Of a DNA stretch of 64,000 bases, positions 47,107 through 56,133 are shown in pieces (the stretch's first letter is position 1; each line of letters begins with the position of its first letter). The position numbers were made by a program, and so were the translations under genes. The notes under the pieces are model-generated. The model searched no databases, was not told where the DNA came from, and was given only the letters and a program-made list of their open reading frames with translations. The DNA is from Paenibacillus sp. P25 (GTDB lineage: Bacteria > Bacillota > Bacilli > Paenibacillales > NBRC-103111). The stretch lies in assembly GCA_024704175.1 (NCBI GenBank), contig CP085629.1, positions 1,798,001 through 1,862,000 of the forward strand, written 5' to 3'.

Positions 47107-47912
47107 ATGTTTGCCTTGGCACGGCACGGCCTGCCGGTAGCCCGTTCACGCTATTTTCAGCCGCTGGCGGCCGGATTTCTGTTAGGGAACGTCATTGCCT
47201 TCGTCCTGTTCGGGCTCTGGCCTGCGCCGGACCGCTATGTATCCAAGTATTATACATACGCTGTTTATCATGCGGCGGGCGGGGTGAAGCTGCATGCCAT
47301 GCGGACGACACCGGATAATATCGAGCTGAAGCACATTACCTCCAATGTAACCCTTACGCCGGAGTTTGGGATCAACGGGGATTCTTCTGGAACGGCGATC
47401 TGCTCAGTATCGCGGTGATCAACGACCGACCTCTTAAAGGACAGCCGAACGATTACGGTTCCGGTTGGTACAACATCGATTACCCGAAGGGGACGCTGGT
47501 ATGGGACGGTGTGACGAGGAAGTTCAGCGTTCAGGTGGTGCAGGAGGCCGGTGAGCTGAAGGTGACGGACAGGGCGAAGTACTGGGCTCAAGGCGGCGTG
47601 AGCATGTCGCTGCAGCGTGACGATCTGTGGGCGGAGCAGGCGCTGAAGGAGGATATGCCGGCGTTCGATGAGGCGCGGCTGCGCTCAGGCGTGGTCTACG
47701 ATAAGCAGATGAACGTCTGGATGGTGGTATCGGACAAGCCCTGCACGGTAGAGCAGTTCCGTTCGGCAATAAAGGAGGTCATTGCGCGCGGGCAGCTCGT
47801 GGACGGTGTCTTACTCGACGGGGACGGGTCCTCGCAGATGAGGTGCATGCAGGCCGAACTCAAGGGAGATTCCCGCGAAGTTTATCAAATGATGGCACTG
47901 AAGGAGAAGTGA
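47107..47912 (+). pseudogene. Phosphodiester glycosidase (NAGPA-like) with membrane anchor, one frameshift
   Basis: About 268 residues after repair. An N-terminal anchor helix (about 18-35) precedes the domain. Key segments FGINGGFFWNG (restored by one G lost in the GGGG near 47377-47382), GGVSMSLQ and GVLLDGDGSSQM are typical of phosphodiester alpha-N-acetylglucosaminidase/DUF2233 proteins, which split sugar-phosphodiester bonds, for example in teichoic-acid or mannose-phosphate structures. ATG 47107 follows GGAAGGGGAG. Position after RbsD/FucU may be chance. Confidence 0.75.
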
Positions 47913-47935
47913 GAGGCGAAGCGACAATCGGGAGG

Positions 47936-47963
47936 GAGTCCGGAAGGGCTCTTCTTTTTTTTT
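47936..47963 (+). terminator. Terminator after the phosphodiester glycosidase gene
   Basis: GAGTCC, loop GGAA, GGGCTC, then TTCTTTTTTTTT. Confidence 0.7.
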
Positions 47964-48060
47964 GGACAAAAAATGGGTTTTACAACCAAATTATGCAACT
48001 TATACAGCATTATATGCGTATATACCAATGAGTACCAAAACGCGGAAGAGGTGGAGCGGC

Positions 48061-48618
48061 ATGGTTGAACTGTATTGGGGATTGCTCCTGATCGGAGTGC
48101 TGTTTGCCGTGATCAGCGTGTTGTTCGGAGATTTGCTTGGAGGCGCCTTGCACGGAGCCTTCGATTTTTTGTCCTCCGATTCGCTTCATTGGTTCCAGCC
48201 GATGGTGCTGTTCAGCGGGCTTACCGTGCTTGGCGGTGCCGGTGTGCTCCTGACACGGTACTCTCCTTTGTCGGCGGCGGCCGTTCTGCTGCTATCCATC
48301 CTGCTTGCGGCGACCATCGGGGCGGCTCTTTACCTGCTGTATGTGAAGCCTCTCCGCGGCGCCGAGAATTCCGTAGCCTTCTCGATGAAGGATCTGGAAG
48401 GTCGCATCGGTGAGGTTTCGGTCTCCATTCCGGCCAAGGGCTTCGGCGAGGTGCTGATGCGTATCGGCGCCGGAGTCACCAACCAGATTGCGGCCAGCTA
48501 TGACGGGACCCCGATCGCCGGAGGGGTGCGGGTGGTGGTCGTCGAAGCGAGGGACGACACCTTATGGGTTACGGCCATGGAAGAGAATGAACTAACAAGG
48601 AGCGGTGCAGATGAGTGA
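48061..48618 (+). CDS. NfeD-like membrane protein
   Basis: 185 residues. Three or four helices in the first 115 residues and a soluble OB-fold-like C-terminal domain (about 125-180; DLEGRIGEVSVSIPAKGFGE, ending in VEARDDTLWVTA). NfeD-type partners of flotillins are encoded just ahead of them, as in B. subtilis yuaF-yuaG. ATG 48061 has GGTGGAG upstream. The stop overlaps the flotillin start by 8 bp. Confidence 0.85.
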   Translation: MVELYWGLLLIGVLFAVISVLFGDLLGGALHGAFDFLSSDSLHWFQPMVLFSGLTVLGGAGVLLTRYSPLSAAAVLLLSILLAATIGAALYLLYVKPLRGAENSVAFSMKDLEGRIGEVSVSIPAKGFGEVLMRIGAGVTNQIAASYDGTPIAGGVRVVVVEARDDTLWVTAMEENELTRSGADE

Positions 48619-50140
48619 TGCTTTGGTAATCCCTATAATTGTCGTCGGCGTGATCGTGGTGCTGGGGCTTGCCTTTTGGGCTCGTTACAAGACGGTCAGT
48701 CCCGACGAGGCGATGATCGTAACCGGTTCCTTCCTCGGCGACCGGAATGTGATGACGGACGATTCGGGGCGCAAGATCAAGATTGTCCGCGGCGGAGGCG
48801 CCTTCATTCTGCCGGTGTTCCAGCAGGCGGAGTTCCTGTCGCTCTTATCGCATAAGCTGGACGTCTCCACTCCCGAGGTCTATACGGAGCAGGGTGTTCC
48901 TGTCATGGCGGACGGCGTGGCGATTATTAAAATCGGCGGCTCGGTGGAAGATATCGCAACGGCGGCCGAGCAGTTCATGGGCAAACCGACGGAGGCGCTT
49001 AAAGGGGAAGCGCAGGAGGTGCTAGAAGGGCATCTGCGGGCGATTCTCGGTTCGATGACGGTTGAGGAGGTTTATCGGAACCGCGACCGTTTCGCTCAGG
49101 AGGTGCAGGGCGTAGCGGCCAAGGATCTGAAGAAAATGGGGCTGCAGATCGTTTCATTCACGATCAAGGATGTACGGGATAAGCACGGCTACCTCGATGC
49201 GCTCGGGAAACCGAGAATAGCAGCGGTCAAGCGCGACGCGGAAATCGCTGAAGCCGAGGCGGTGCGCGATGCCAGAATCCAGAAGGCCCGGGCCGAAGAA
49301 GAAGGGCAGAAGGCAGAGCTGCTGCGCGATACGAACATCGCCGAAGCGGCCAAGGAGAAGGAGCTGAAGGTCGCTTCGTTCAAGAGGGACCAGGATATGG
49401 CCCGCGCTGAAGCGGACCAGGCTTACTTCATCCAGGAAGCCCGCGCCAAGCAGAGCGTAGTGGAAGAGCAGATGCGGGTGGAGCTGGTCCGGAAGGAGCG
49501 CGAGATCGATCTCGAGGCCAAGGAAATCCTTCGCCGCGAGAAGCAGTATGATGCGGAAGTGAAGAAGAAGGCCGACGCCGACCGGTATGCGGTCGTTCAA
49601 GCGGCGGAAGCGGAGAAGGCGAAGCGGATCAACGAAGCCGACGCGCTGCAGTACCGGATCGAAGCGGAAGCGAAGGCGCAGGCGGAACAGAAGCGGCTCG
49701 AGGGCTTGGCCGTCGCGGATGCCGAGCGGGCCAAGGGGACGGCGGAAGCGGAGGTCATCCGGCTGCGAGGCTTGGCCGAAGCCGAGGCGAAGCAGAAGCT
49801 GGCGGAGGCGTTCGAGAAATTCGGCGAGGCGGCCGTGCTCGACATTATCGTGAAGATGCTGCCGGAGCTCGCGGGCAAGGTGGCGGAGCCGATCAAATCG
49901 ATCGACAAGCTGACGGTCGTCGACACGGGACATGGGGAAGGGGCCGCCCGCGTCAGCAATTACGTCACGTCGCTCATGGCCACCGCCCCTGAAATGCTGA
50001 AGAGCGTCAGCGGTATTGATCTGGGGCAGCTGGTGAAAGGGCTGACGCAGGGCGCATCCGCAGCTGCGGCTCAGGCAGCTCCGGTCGCCGAAACGGCACT
50101 GGCGGCGAAGGCCGTCAAGCTGACGGATCCGCAGTCATAA
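48611..50140 (+). CDS. floT: Flotillin
   Basis: 509 residues. N-terminal membrane segment (about 5-25), SPFH/PHB domain (about 30-200), then a long heptad-rich coiled coil with Ala/Glu/Lys repeats (about 200-420; EAEAVRDARIQKARAEEE) and a C-terminal oligomerisation region. Flotillins scaffold functional membrane microdomains and affect fluidity and signalling. ATG 48611 is chosen over GTG 48605 because GGAGCGG gives correct spacing. Overlaps the NfeD-type gene. Confidence 0.95.
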   Translation: MSDALVIPIIVVGVIVVLGLAFWARYKTVSPDEAMIVTGSFLGDRNVMTDDSGRKIKIVRGGGAFILPVFQQAEFLSLLSHKLDVSTPEVYTEQGVPVMADGVAIIKIGGSVEDIATAAEQFMGKPTEALKGEAQEVLEGHLRAILGSMTVEEVYRNRDRFAQEVQGVAAKDLKKMGLQIVSFTIKDVRDKHGYLDALGKPRIAAVKRDAEIAEAEAVRDARIQKARAEEEGQKAELLRDTNIAEAAKEKELKVASFKRDQDMARAEADQAYFIQEARAKQSVVEEQMRVELVRKEREIDLEAKEILRREKQYDAEVKKKADADRYAVVQAAEAEKAKRINEADALQYRIEAEAKAQAEQKRLEGLAVADAERAKGTAEAEVIRLRGLAEAEAKQKLAEAFEKFGEAAVLDIIVKMLPELAGKVAEPIKSIDKLTVVDTGHGEGAARVSNYVTSLMATAPEMLKSVSGIDLGQLVKGLTQGASAAAAQAAPVAETALAAKAVKLTDPQS

Positions 50141-50153
50141 GATAGCAAGCCGG

Positions 50154-50181
50154 TTTACGTTCATTCCTTTCTGAATTATAA
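50154..50181 (+). promoter_or_regulatory. Promoter of the MATE gene
   Basis: TTTACG, 16-bp spacer, TATAAT, followed by a hairpin (50209-50231) before the RBS. Confidence 0.5.
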
Positions 50182-50208
50182 TAGAAAAAGTGACCATATA
50201 AACGAGTG

Positions 50209-50231
50209 AGGGCAGCCGCTGAGGCTGCCCT
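50209..50231 (+). other. Hairpin in the leader of the MATE gene
   Basis: AGGGCAGCC, GCTGA loop, GGCTGCCCT: a perfect 9-bp stem between promoter and RBS, without a T-run. Could be a leader element controlling translation or the tail of a weak terminator after floT. Confidence 0.5.
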
Positions 50232-50256
50232 TCTCGCCGCCGGAGGGGATTGTGCA

Positions 50257-51653
50257 TTGTCCGCATCCATGCCGAAAAAAGCGAATTTGACGGAAGGGCC
50301 GATCGGCAAAAATCTGCTGTTGTTTTCGCTGCCCTTATTGATGAGCAACATCCTGCAATCTTTGAACGGTACAATCAATTCCATCTGGGTCGGCAGTTAT
50401 TTAGGCGAAAGCGCCTTCGCCGCCACCTCGAACGCCAATAACATCCTCTTCTTCCTGCTGAGCCTCGTCTTCGGCATTGGCATGGCCTCCACCATCCTTA
50501 TCGGTCAAAGCGTCGGGGCCCAGAATCCGGAGCAGGCGAAGAGAGTCGTCGGCACGAGCGCACTGTTTTATGCTTCACTAGCCGTCTTGATAGCGCTTGC
50601 AGGATTTCTCGGATCCCGTGCCATTCTCGGATGGATGCATACGCCGAGCGATGCCATGCCGCCGGCCGTCGCTTATCTGCAGATCATCTTCATCGGCATC
50701 CCGTTCATGTTTTTCTATAATTTTATTATGATGGTCATGCGCGGGGCCGGGGATTCCAAGACGCCGTTCTACTTCATGATTCTCTCGACCGCGCTCGATA
50801 TTGTGCTGAATCCCGTATTCATCTTCGGCCTGGGTCCTCTGCCGCGGCTGGAGACCGCCGGAGCGGCCGTCGCCACCGACATCGCCCAGTTCGTGAGCCT
50901 GCTCGGTCTTATCGCGCATCTGTACCGCAAGAAGTATTTTCTGCGCATCACCCGGGAGGACCGGCATCTGGTACGCTTCGACCCGCAGATCATCGCTTCG
51001 CTAGTCAAGAAAGGGTCGCCGATGGGCCTGCAGATGATGGTTGTCTCCACCAGCGCCATCGCGATCGTGAATCTGGTCAACAGCTTCGGATCGGCCGCCG
51101 CGGCCGCTTACGGCGCGGCGATGCAGCTGTCCAGCTACGTGCAGATGCCGGCGATGGCCATCGGGGAGCCGTGTCCTCCTTGGCGGCACAGAACGTAGGC
51201 GCCGGAAAATGGGACCGCGTACACAAAACGACGCTGCTCGGCATTATGTTCAACTTCGTCATGACCGGGGTCTTGGTAGGACTCATTTATTTATTCAATC
51301 GGCAGGCGATCGGGTTGTTTCTTAAGGACGAGGCGGCGGTCGCCATCGGAATGAATATCAACCACATCACGCTGTGGGCGTTCATTTTATTCGGAGTGAC
51401 CTTTGTACTTACCGGTGTTGTCCGTTCGACAGGCGCCGTCATGGTGCCCCTGCTCATCACCTTCGTAACGCTGTGGTGCATCCGCACACCGCTGGCTTAT
51501 TACTTGGGGGATCATTACGGACTGCAGTCGCTGTGGTGGAGCTTTCCGGCCGGGTTTATCATTAACATTGCGGTTACAGGCGGTTATTACCTATGGGGCG
51601 GTTGGCGCGAAGCGAGAATGCTGCAGCCGGACCGGTCTGCGGAATCGGTATAA
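50257..51653 (+). pseudogene. MATE-family efflux transporter, one frameshift
   Basis: About 466 residues after repair, twelve helices. Typical start NLTEGPIGKNLLLFSLPLLM, then MVMRGAGDSKTPFYFMILST in the middle. The frame is lost in the GGGG near 51164 (one base) and resumes with VSSLAAQNVGAGKWDR. MATE pumps export drugs or metabolites with a Na+ or H+ gradient. TTG 50257, 8 bp after GGAGGGG, is the likeliest start; ATG 50269 is an alternative. Confidence 0.88.
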
Positions 51654-51671
51654 TATAGAGACATAGGCAAA

Positions 51672-51693
51672 CCCCGGGACGGTCGTTCCGGGG
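51672..51693. terminator. Terminator-like hairpin between MATE and udk
   Basis: CCCCGGGACGGTCGTTCCGGGG forms a stem between convergent genes; T-runs are weak on both sides. Confidence 0.5.
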
Positions 51694-51709
51694 CTTGTTC
51701 GCATTTTAT

Positions 51710-52324
51710 TTACTCCATTAAATATTTCGCCGTTAGAATAGAAAGCAGCTCAATGCCGACTTCGTTATGCCCGCCTTCGGGGATGATCAGGTCGGCATAC
51801 TTTTTGGACGGCTCGATGAAGGCTTCATGCATCGGCTTCACCGTATTCAAATATTGGTCATATACGGACTGGATCGTCCGGCCGCGCTCGTTCATGTCCC
51901 GCAGCACCCGGCGCAGGATGCGAACGTCAGGATCCGTGTCGACGAATACCTTGATATCCAGGATGTCGCGAAGGTTCTCGTCGGACAGCACGTGCAGTCC
52001 TTCGATGATCACGATTTTATTGGGCTTCAGTTCAACCGAATGCTCCATGGAACGGGCGTGGTTCGCGAAATCATAGACGGGCGCCTGAACGACTTGTCCT
52101 TTTTTCAATTGCTTCAAGTGCTTCAGCAGCAGCTCGTTGTCGAAGGCGAGAGGATGATCGTAATTGATCGTTTCGCGTTCCGAGAAGGAGAGATGGGTAT
52201 GATCCTTGTAGTAATTGTCCTGTGAAATAAACGTGACTTTGCCGGCTCCCAGCCGGTCGATGACGGACCTTGCTACCGTGGTTTTCCCCGAGCCGGTGCC
52301 GCCTGCAATCCCGATGATCAGCAT
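51710..52324 (-). CDS. udk: Uridine kinase
   Basis: 204 residues. Walker A GIAGGTGSGKTT at the start, QDNYYKD, NYDHPLAFDN, VIIEGLHVL and RRVLRDMNERGRT, all diagnostic of uridine/cytidine kinases. Phosphorylates uridine to UMP in pyrimidine salvage. ATG 52324 is chosen because it starts directly at the phosphate-binding strand and the length then matches B. subtilis Udk; a GGGAGG lies 13 bp before it. Confidence 0.95.
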   Translation of the reverse strand: MLIIGIAGGTGSGKTTVARSVIDRLGAGKVTFISQDNYYKDHTHLSFSERETINYDHPLAFDNELLLKHLKQLKKGQVVQAPVYDFANHARSMEHSVELKPNKIVIIEGLHVLSDENLRDILDIKVFVDTDPDVRILRRVLRDMNERGRTIQSVYDQYLNTVKPMHEAFIEPSKKYADLIIPEGGHNEVGIELLSILTAKYLME

Positions 52325-52410
52325 AAATAAACGAAAGCCTCCCGCAGATGTACGTTTTACCGAAATCATTTCGATATTCAATTTCAGTATTGTAGCACAA
52401 AACGGGAGCA

Positions 52411-52457
52411 AGATAAAAGACGGCGTCTTCCGGAATCTTCCGTTCGACCGCCGTCTT
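52411..52457 (-). terminator. Terminator of the secreted-protein gene
   Basis: On the minus strand AAGACGGCG and CGCCGTCTT form the stem, followed by TTATCTT. Confidence 0.7.
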
Positions 52458-52471
52458 GATGAAAGGGGCAC

Positions 52472-52879
52472 TCAGTCGGTTGTTTCGATGGAGGCATCTC
52501 CTTGGCATCTTCCGCTGGTGCAGGTTAAGACCAGCTTGGCATTATGCTGATTCGAGCCGTCTAAAGGAAAATCTGCGGTGATGTTATGTTCGCCTGAATT
52601 CGGATAGCCGAACACGTTCAAGGGATTCGTGGCAACACCGCTGGCAATGACCTGGGAGTAGCCGTCCACGAGCCGCCATTCGATATCCCCCCAGTTGCCG
52701 GTGGGAGCACTGTTATTTACGTTGATATAAACATGATTTCCGTAATGATATCTCGATTCCACGGTGGTCGGGCTGTAATCATACACATCGAGGTACTGCG
52801 AAGAAGCTGCGTAAACCGGTAAAGCGGTAAAAACGAGCGAAGCGGCCAAAGCGAGGGAGGAAAAGAAATGTTTTTTCAT
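52472..52879 (-). CDS. Small secreted protein of unknown function
   Basis: 135 residues. Signal peptide ending PVYAA at about 25, then about 110 residues rich in Tyr, Asn and Thr (VYDYSPTTVESRYHYGNHVY, INVNNSAPTGNWGDIEWRLV), consistent with a small beta-sandwich. Two Cys near the end (CTSGRC) could form a disulfide. ATG 52879 is 7 bp after AAAGGAAG. No known family. Confidence 0.7.
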   Translation of the reverse strand: MKKHFFSSLALAASLVFTALPVYAASSQYLDVYDYSPTTVESRYHYGNHVYINVNNSAPTGNWGDIEWRLVDGYSQVIASGVATNPLNVFGYPNSGEHNITADFPLDGSNQHNAKLVLTCTSGRCQGDASIETTD

Positions 52880-53214
52880 GATCCGACTTCCTTTCATGAG
52901 AATTGAATTGGTAAATTTTTATCGGCTGGCTCTCCTTTCCGCGGGATTTGGTTTGCAGCTTCATGTTAGCATGAACGAAAATGGAAAAATATAGGTGGAA
53001 GGAATCCGGATTAACACCCGGTTGCGAGTATTCGCGAAACGGACCGGGGAAGAAGGTTGATCCCATCTTTTTCCCTCTCCAGGCTTTGGGACAAAGGTGT
53101 GGCGCGGCGCGAAGCATTTGTGGTATGCTCACTCTAAGGTTTTTGCAAGAGGCACGTTCATACTATTCCGGCCGCAGTGCTGTACAAGCGGCTCATGGAG
53201 GAGGAAGGAACGAT

Positions 53215-53610
53215 TTGAACGAATCATTTATCAAGATTAAGGGGCTGGAAGGGGAACTGAAGATTTCCCACAAGAAGCGGGATTTCGGCCTGACCGTCTC
53301 CACCAAGGAGCTCGTTTTCCAAAAGCCTCACGTCAATTATCATATTAAGCTTGAGCATATTGTCAGTATTACCCCGTTCGAATTGCCGCTCGGAGCCCGC
53401 AGCATCCGCTTCAACAGCGACCGGTCGTCGGGTACCGAAACGGTGAATCTGGATCCGGGGTTGAGCCATTACCGGCTGCATGTCAGCGAAGCCGTGCTTC
53501 ACAACCGCAGCGGAATTTATACGCTGGGAACTTCCCAGTTCATTCTTCCGATCATGGACAACCTGCTGCTGGCGATTTCCAAATACGGCGGACTGAACGC
53601 CATTGTTTAA
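53215..53610 (+). CDS. Protein of unknown function
   Basis: 131 residues, mostly beta-rich soluble sequence (FIKIKGLEGELKISHKKRDF, HVNYHIKLEHIVSITPFE), without membrane segment or known motif. TTG 53215 follows GGAGGAGGAAGGA. Terminator at 53618-53656. Could be a small ligand-binding or PH-like fold, but this is only from strand pattern. Confidence 0.65.
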   Translation: MNESFIKIKGLEGELKISHKKRDFGLTVSTKELVFQKPHVNYHIKLEHIVSITPFELPLGARSIRFNSDRSSGTETVNLDPGLSHYRLHVSEAVLHNRSGIYTLGTSQFILPIMDNLLLAISKYGGLNAIV

Positions 53611-53617
53611 CGATCGT

Positions 53618-53656
53618 GCTCCGGATGGAAGATGGAATTCCGTCTGGGGCTTTTTT
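53618..53656 (+). terminator. Terminator after the 53215-53610 gene
   Basis: GCTCCGGATGGAA region pairs imperfectly with TTCCGTCTGGGGC, followed by TTTTTT. Confidence 0.7.
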
Positions 53657-53833
53657 ATGTGGGTGGTAGGAAAACTATGGAATTGTTGGGGTTGAATGGG
53701 TAAAATAAACGTTAGAAACGACTCTTCGAAAAGAGGGGCTTTCATTGAAAGCGAAATACTCGCTTAGCGGTGTAGTCGCTTCTGCGGGGTTAGCCCGATA
53801 AGGCTTGCAAATAACGCGAAAGAAGGGATTCGT

Positions 53834-53926
53834 ATGTCAACCCATTCTGCTTTCCTTGAAAAAAGTACAAAAGCGGTTAAGAACTTCTTTCGTCGCCTAA
53901 GGGGAATGACGATCGATGTAGGTTAA
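53834..53926 (+). CDS. Possible 30-residue cationic small protein
   Basis: MSTHSAFLEKSTKAVKNFF plus a basic RRLRG tail, likely amphipathic. ATG 53834 has GAAGGG 6-7 bp upstream. Very short, so a chance open frame is possible. Confidence 0.3.
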   Translation: MSTHSAFLEKSTKAVKNFFRRLRGMTIDVG

Positions 53927-53959
53927 TAAGGGAATTGCATGGAAAGCGGGGTGGGAACG

Positions 53960-54052
53960 TTGAATTACCTGATGTCCGTACTGGTGTTCATTGGAGCCGC
54001 ATTACCGGCTTACTATTATATCAAAATCCAAGGCTGGAAAAGAAAGCTGTAG
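53960..54052 (+). CDS. Possible 30-residue single-helix membrane protein
   Basis: A hydrophobic helix (YLMSVLVFIGAALPAYYY) followed by a basic tail (KIQGWKRKL). TTG 53960 follows GGGGTGGGAACG, a usable RBS. Typical of small membrane proteins; unverified. Confidence 0.35.
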   Translation: MNYLMSVLVFIGAALPAYYYIKIQGWKRKL

Positions 54053-54170
54053 CTTTAGCAGCAAATCCAGCCCAAAAGGCCGGGCGAGTTTATAAAAAAC
54101 GACTAGGCGGCTGAGGCACTTCTCTTTTATAATAAAATGAAACGTTTAAATCATTCGAGGGGGCCGAACT

Positions 54171-55313
54171 GTGGATCAAGGTGCGATAGACCGAAAAAGC
54201 TGGGTGGAGTGGCTCGATCGGATTGCGAAGCCGGTGCTTGAGTCGCTGAAGGAACGCAGGTTAAAATTAACCATGCCGGTGCAGGCGATTACAGAGGATA
54301 GAGAAGATTATACCTACCTGGAAGCGCTCGGGAGGTCGCTGTGCGGCATGGCGCCGTGGCTGGAGCTGGAAGGACTCAGCGGGGAGGAAGAGGAGCTTCG
54401 CCGGTGTTATGCAGACTCAGCGCGGGTCGCCATTGATGCGGCGACGGATCCGGAATCGCCGGATTATATGAATTTCGCCTTCGGCTATCAGCCAATCGTG
54501 GACGCGGCTTTCTTGTCCCATGCGCTGGTCCGGGCGCCGCGCGAGCTCCTGGAGCGGCTGGACGAGCCGGTCCGCCGCCGTCTGGCCGCCGCGCTGAAAG
54601 CCACCCGTACGCGCAAGCCGGGCTTTAACAATTGGCTACTGTTCGCAGCGATGACCGAAACCGCACTGTACCTGCTCGGCGAAGATTGGGACCGGATGCG
54701 CGTCGATTATGCGCTGAGGCAGCATGAGCAGTGGTATCTGGGAGACGGGATGTACGGGGACGGTCCCGAGTTTCACGCCGATTACTACAACAGCTTCGTC
54801 ATTCAGCCTATGCTGGTGGATATTGTCCGGACCGTGGGCAGCACGCATGCGGACTGGCAGGCGGCGGCGAAGCCGATCTTGAAACGGGCGTCCCGTTACG
54901 CGGTTCAGCAGGAGCGCCTGATTTCGCCCGAAGGGACGTTTCCGCCCATCGGCCGCTCGCTGGCTTACCGGTTCGGAGCGTTTCAGATGCTGGCGCAGGC
55001 CTCGCTCCAGGGGATGCTTCCAGCGGAAGTGAAGCCGGCCCAGGTGCGCTGCGCGCTGACCGCCGTGATCCGGCGAACGATCGGGATGCCGGGCACCTTC
55101 GACGCGAACGGCTGGTCGCGGATCGGCTTCTGCGGCGATCAGCCGGGTATCGGCGAAGGCTATATCTCGACCGGCGCCTTGTATTTATGTGCAGCAGCGT
55201 TCCTGCCGCTCGGTCTGCCGCCCGCCCATCCGTTCTGGCAGGGTGAGGCGGACTGGACCGCCAAGCGTGCTTGGGCGGGAGAGCCTTTTCCGATCGATAA
55301 GGCGCTGACATAA
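54171..55313 (+). CDS. DUF2264-family protein, putative glycan-acting enzyme
   Basis: 380 residues, no signal peptide, mostly helical as in an alpha/alpha barrel. Motifs TYLEALGRSLCGMAPWLEL, GDGMYGDGPEFHADYYNS and YISTGALYLCAAAFLPLGLP are typical of DUF2264. Related proteins are now associated with uronic-acid glycosidase activity (GH154 type); I infer a similar role. GTG 54171 follows GAGGGGGCCGAACT. Single-gene unit. Confidence 0.78.
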   Translation: MDQGAIDRKSWVEWLDRIAKPVLESLKERRLKLTMPVQAITEDREDYTYLEALGRSLCGMAPWLELEGLSGEEEELRRCYADSARVAIDAATDPESPDYMNFAFGYQPIVDAAFLSHALVRAPRELLERLDEPVRRRLAAALKATRTRKPGFNNWLLFAAMTETALYLLGEDWDRMRVDYALRQHEQWYLGDGMYGDGPEFHADYYNSFVIQPMLVDIVRTVGSTHADWQAAAKPILKRASRYAVQQERLISPEGTFPPIGRSLAYRFGAFQMLAQASLQGMLPAEVKPAQVRCALTAVIRRTIGMPGTFDANGWSRIGFCGDQPGIGEGYISTGALYLCAAAFLPLGLPPAHPFWQGEADWTAKRAWAGEPFPIDKALT

Positions 55314-55328
55314 GACTTTCTGCGACAA

Positions 55329-55375
55329 GGGCAGTCGGAACCAAGATCCATTGTTCCGGTCGCCCTCATGTTTTT
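55329..55375. terminator. Terminator between DUF2264 and GNAT genes
   Basis: GGGC-GTCGGAAC pairs imperfectly with GTTCCGGTCGCCC, followed by TTTTT on the plus strand; it touches the stop of the convergent GNAT gene. Confidence 0.55.
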
Positions 55376-55829
55376 ACCTCAAATCCTGGGACAGGCGCAC
55401 CATATCCATGAGCTGCATCCCGTTTTCATAAATCGGTTCGTCATAGTGCCGGATAAAGAAATCCCTGTCAATCCCGGTCATGCGAAACCCGCATTTCTGG
55501 TACAGGGCCAGCTGAGCCACACCCGTACTTCCGGTACCGACCTCTATCGTTTTATACCCCATCTCTCTTGCCGTGTGCACCGCATGGGCAACGAGCTGTT
55601 TGCCGATTCCTTTGCCTTGCTCGCTTTCTTGAACCGCCACATTCACGAGTTCGACGGTCTCGGGTCTCGTCGGCAGCAGAACGTAGACACCGATCATCTT
55701 GCTATCCTTCTCGGCTACGAAGCATTGTCCACGTAAGAGATAATCCTCAACCAGCGGCCGGGAGGGGTCGGCTAATAAAAGCAGCTCCATCGGAGGCTCC
55801 TCCGGCGGAACCCAGGCTCTAATGATCAT
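55374..55829 (-). CDS. GNAT-family N-acetyltransferase
   Basis: 151 residues. Acetyl-CoA-binding motif QESEQGKGIGKQLVAHA (QxxGxG/A region), preceded by beta-strands (KMIGVYVLLPT, VELVNVAVQ) and followed by QKCGFRMTGID near the end. The acceptor is unknown. ATG 55829 has GGAGAG upstream and gives a normal N-terminus. Confidence 0.88.
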   Translation of the reverse strand: MIIRAWVPPEEPPMELLLLADPSRPLVEDYLLRGQCFVAEKDSKMIGVYVLLPTRPETVELVNVAVQESEQGKGIGKQLVAHAVHTAREMGYKTIEVGTGSTGVAQLALYQKCGFRMTGIDRDFFIRHYDEPIYENGMQLMDMVRLSQDLR

Positions 55830-55992
55830 GATGACTCTCCTTTGCACAAATTTCGTTCTTTTCTTTATTCCTCAACTGGACTGGAAACTCCTGTTATTCC
55901 AATCTCCCCGGTGTAAAATTAGAATTTTTTCCTTCCCAATAGAGCGAGGGGAACCTCATGGATACAAACAATCGTCCAAGCCTGTGATTAAA

Positions 55993-56011
55993 ATGTTATG
56001 TAATATAACAT
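55993..56011. promoter_or_regulatory. 19-bp palindromic operator, copy 1
   Basis: ATGTTATGTAATATAACAT: perfect 7-bp arms (ATGTTAT/ATAACAT) with a 5-bp centre. Its copy lies 51 bp downstream. Confidence 0.65.
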
Positions 56012-56043
56012 AAACCAACGAAATGCCGTAGATATTTTTATTA

Positions 56044-56062
56044 ATGTGATGTAATATAACAT
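56044..56062. promoter_or_regulatory. 19-bp palindromic operator, copy 2
   Basis: ATGTGATGTAATATAACAT, one change from copy 1. The 51-bp spacing is close to five helical turns, so dimers on both could face the same side of the DNA. Confidence 0.65.
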
Positions 56063-56133
56063 ATAAGAAAAGCGGAGTTGATGATACGGTTATCCCGGAG
56101 CCTCGCCCGGCCATGACAGGAGGAGGGAAAAGC

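Larger units (their letters stand above)
53657..54170. other. 514-bp region with two very small possible genes
   Basis: No long gene. A signal-peptide-like open stretch (TTG 53745) stops after 18 codons. Two 30-codon open frames with an RBS lie at 53834 and 53960 (listed separately). A hairpin (AGCCCGATAAGGCT) lies near 53790. Confidence 0.45.
55830..56133. other. Regulatory region before the PucR-like gene
   Basis: 304 bp between divergent units, AT-rich, with two 19-bp palindromes (55993-56011, 56044-56062). No gene seen. Confidence 0.6.

Noticed and set aside
53690..53810. Possible riboswitch (cyclic-dinucleotide type) from the hairpin-rich sequence
   Set aside because: The conserved cores of the c-di-GMP and c-di-AMP classes are not present, and no fitting gene follows.
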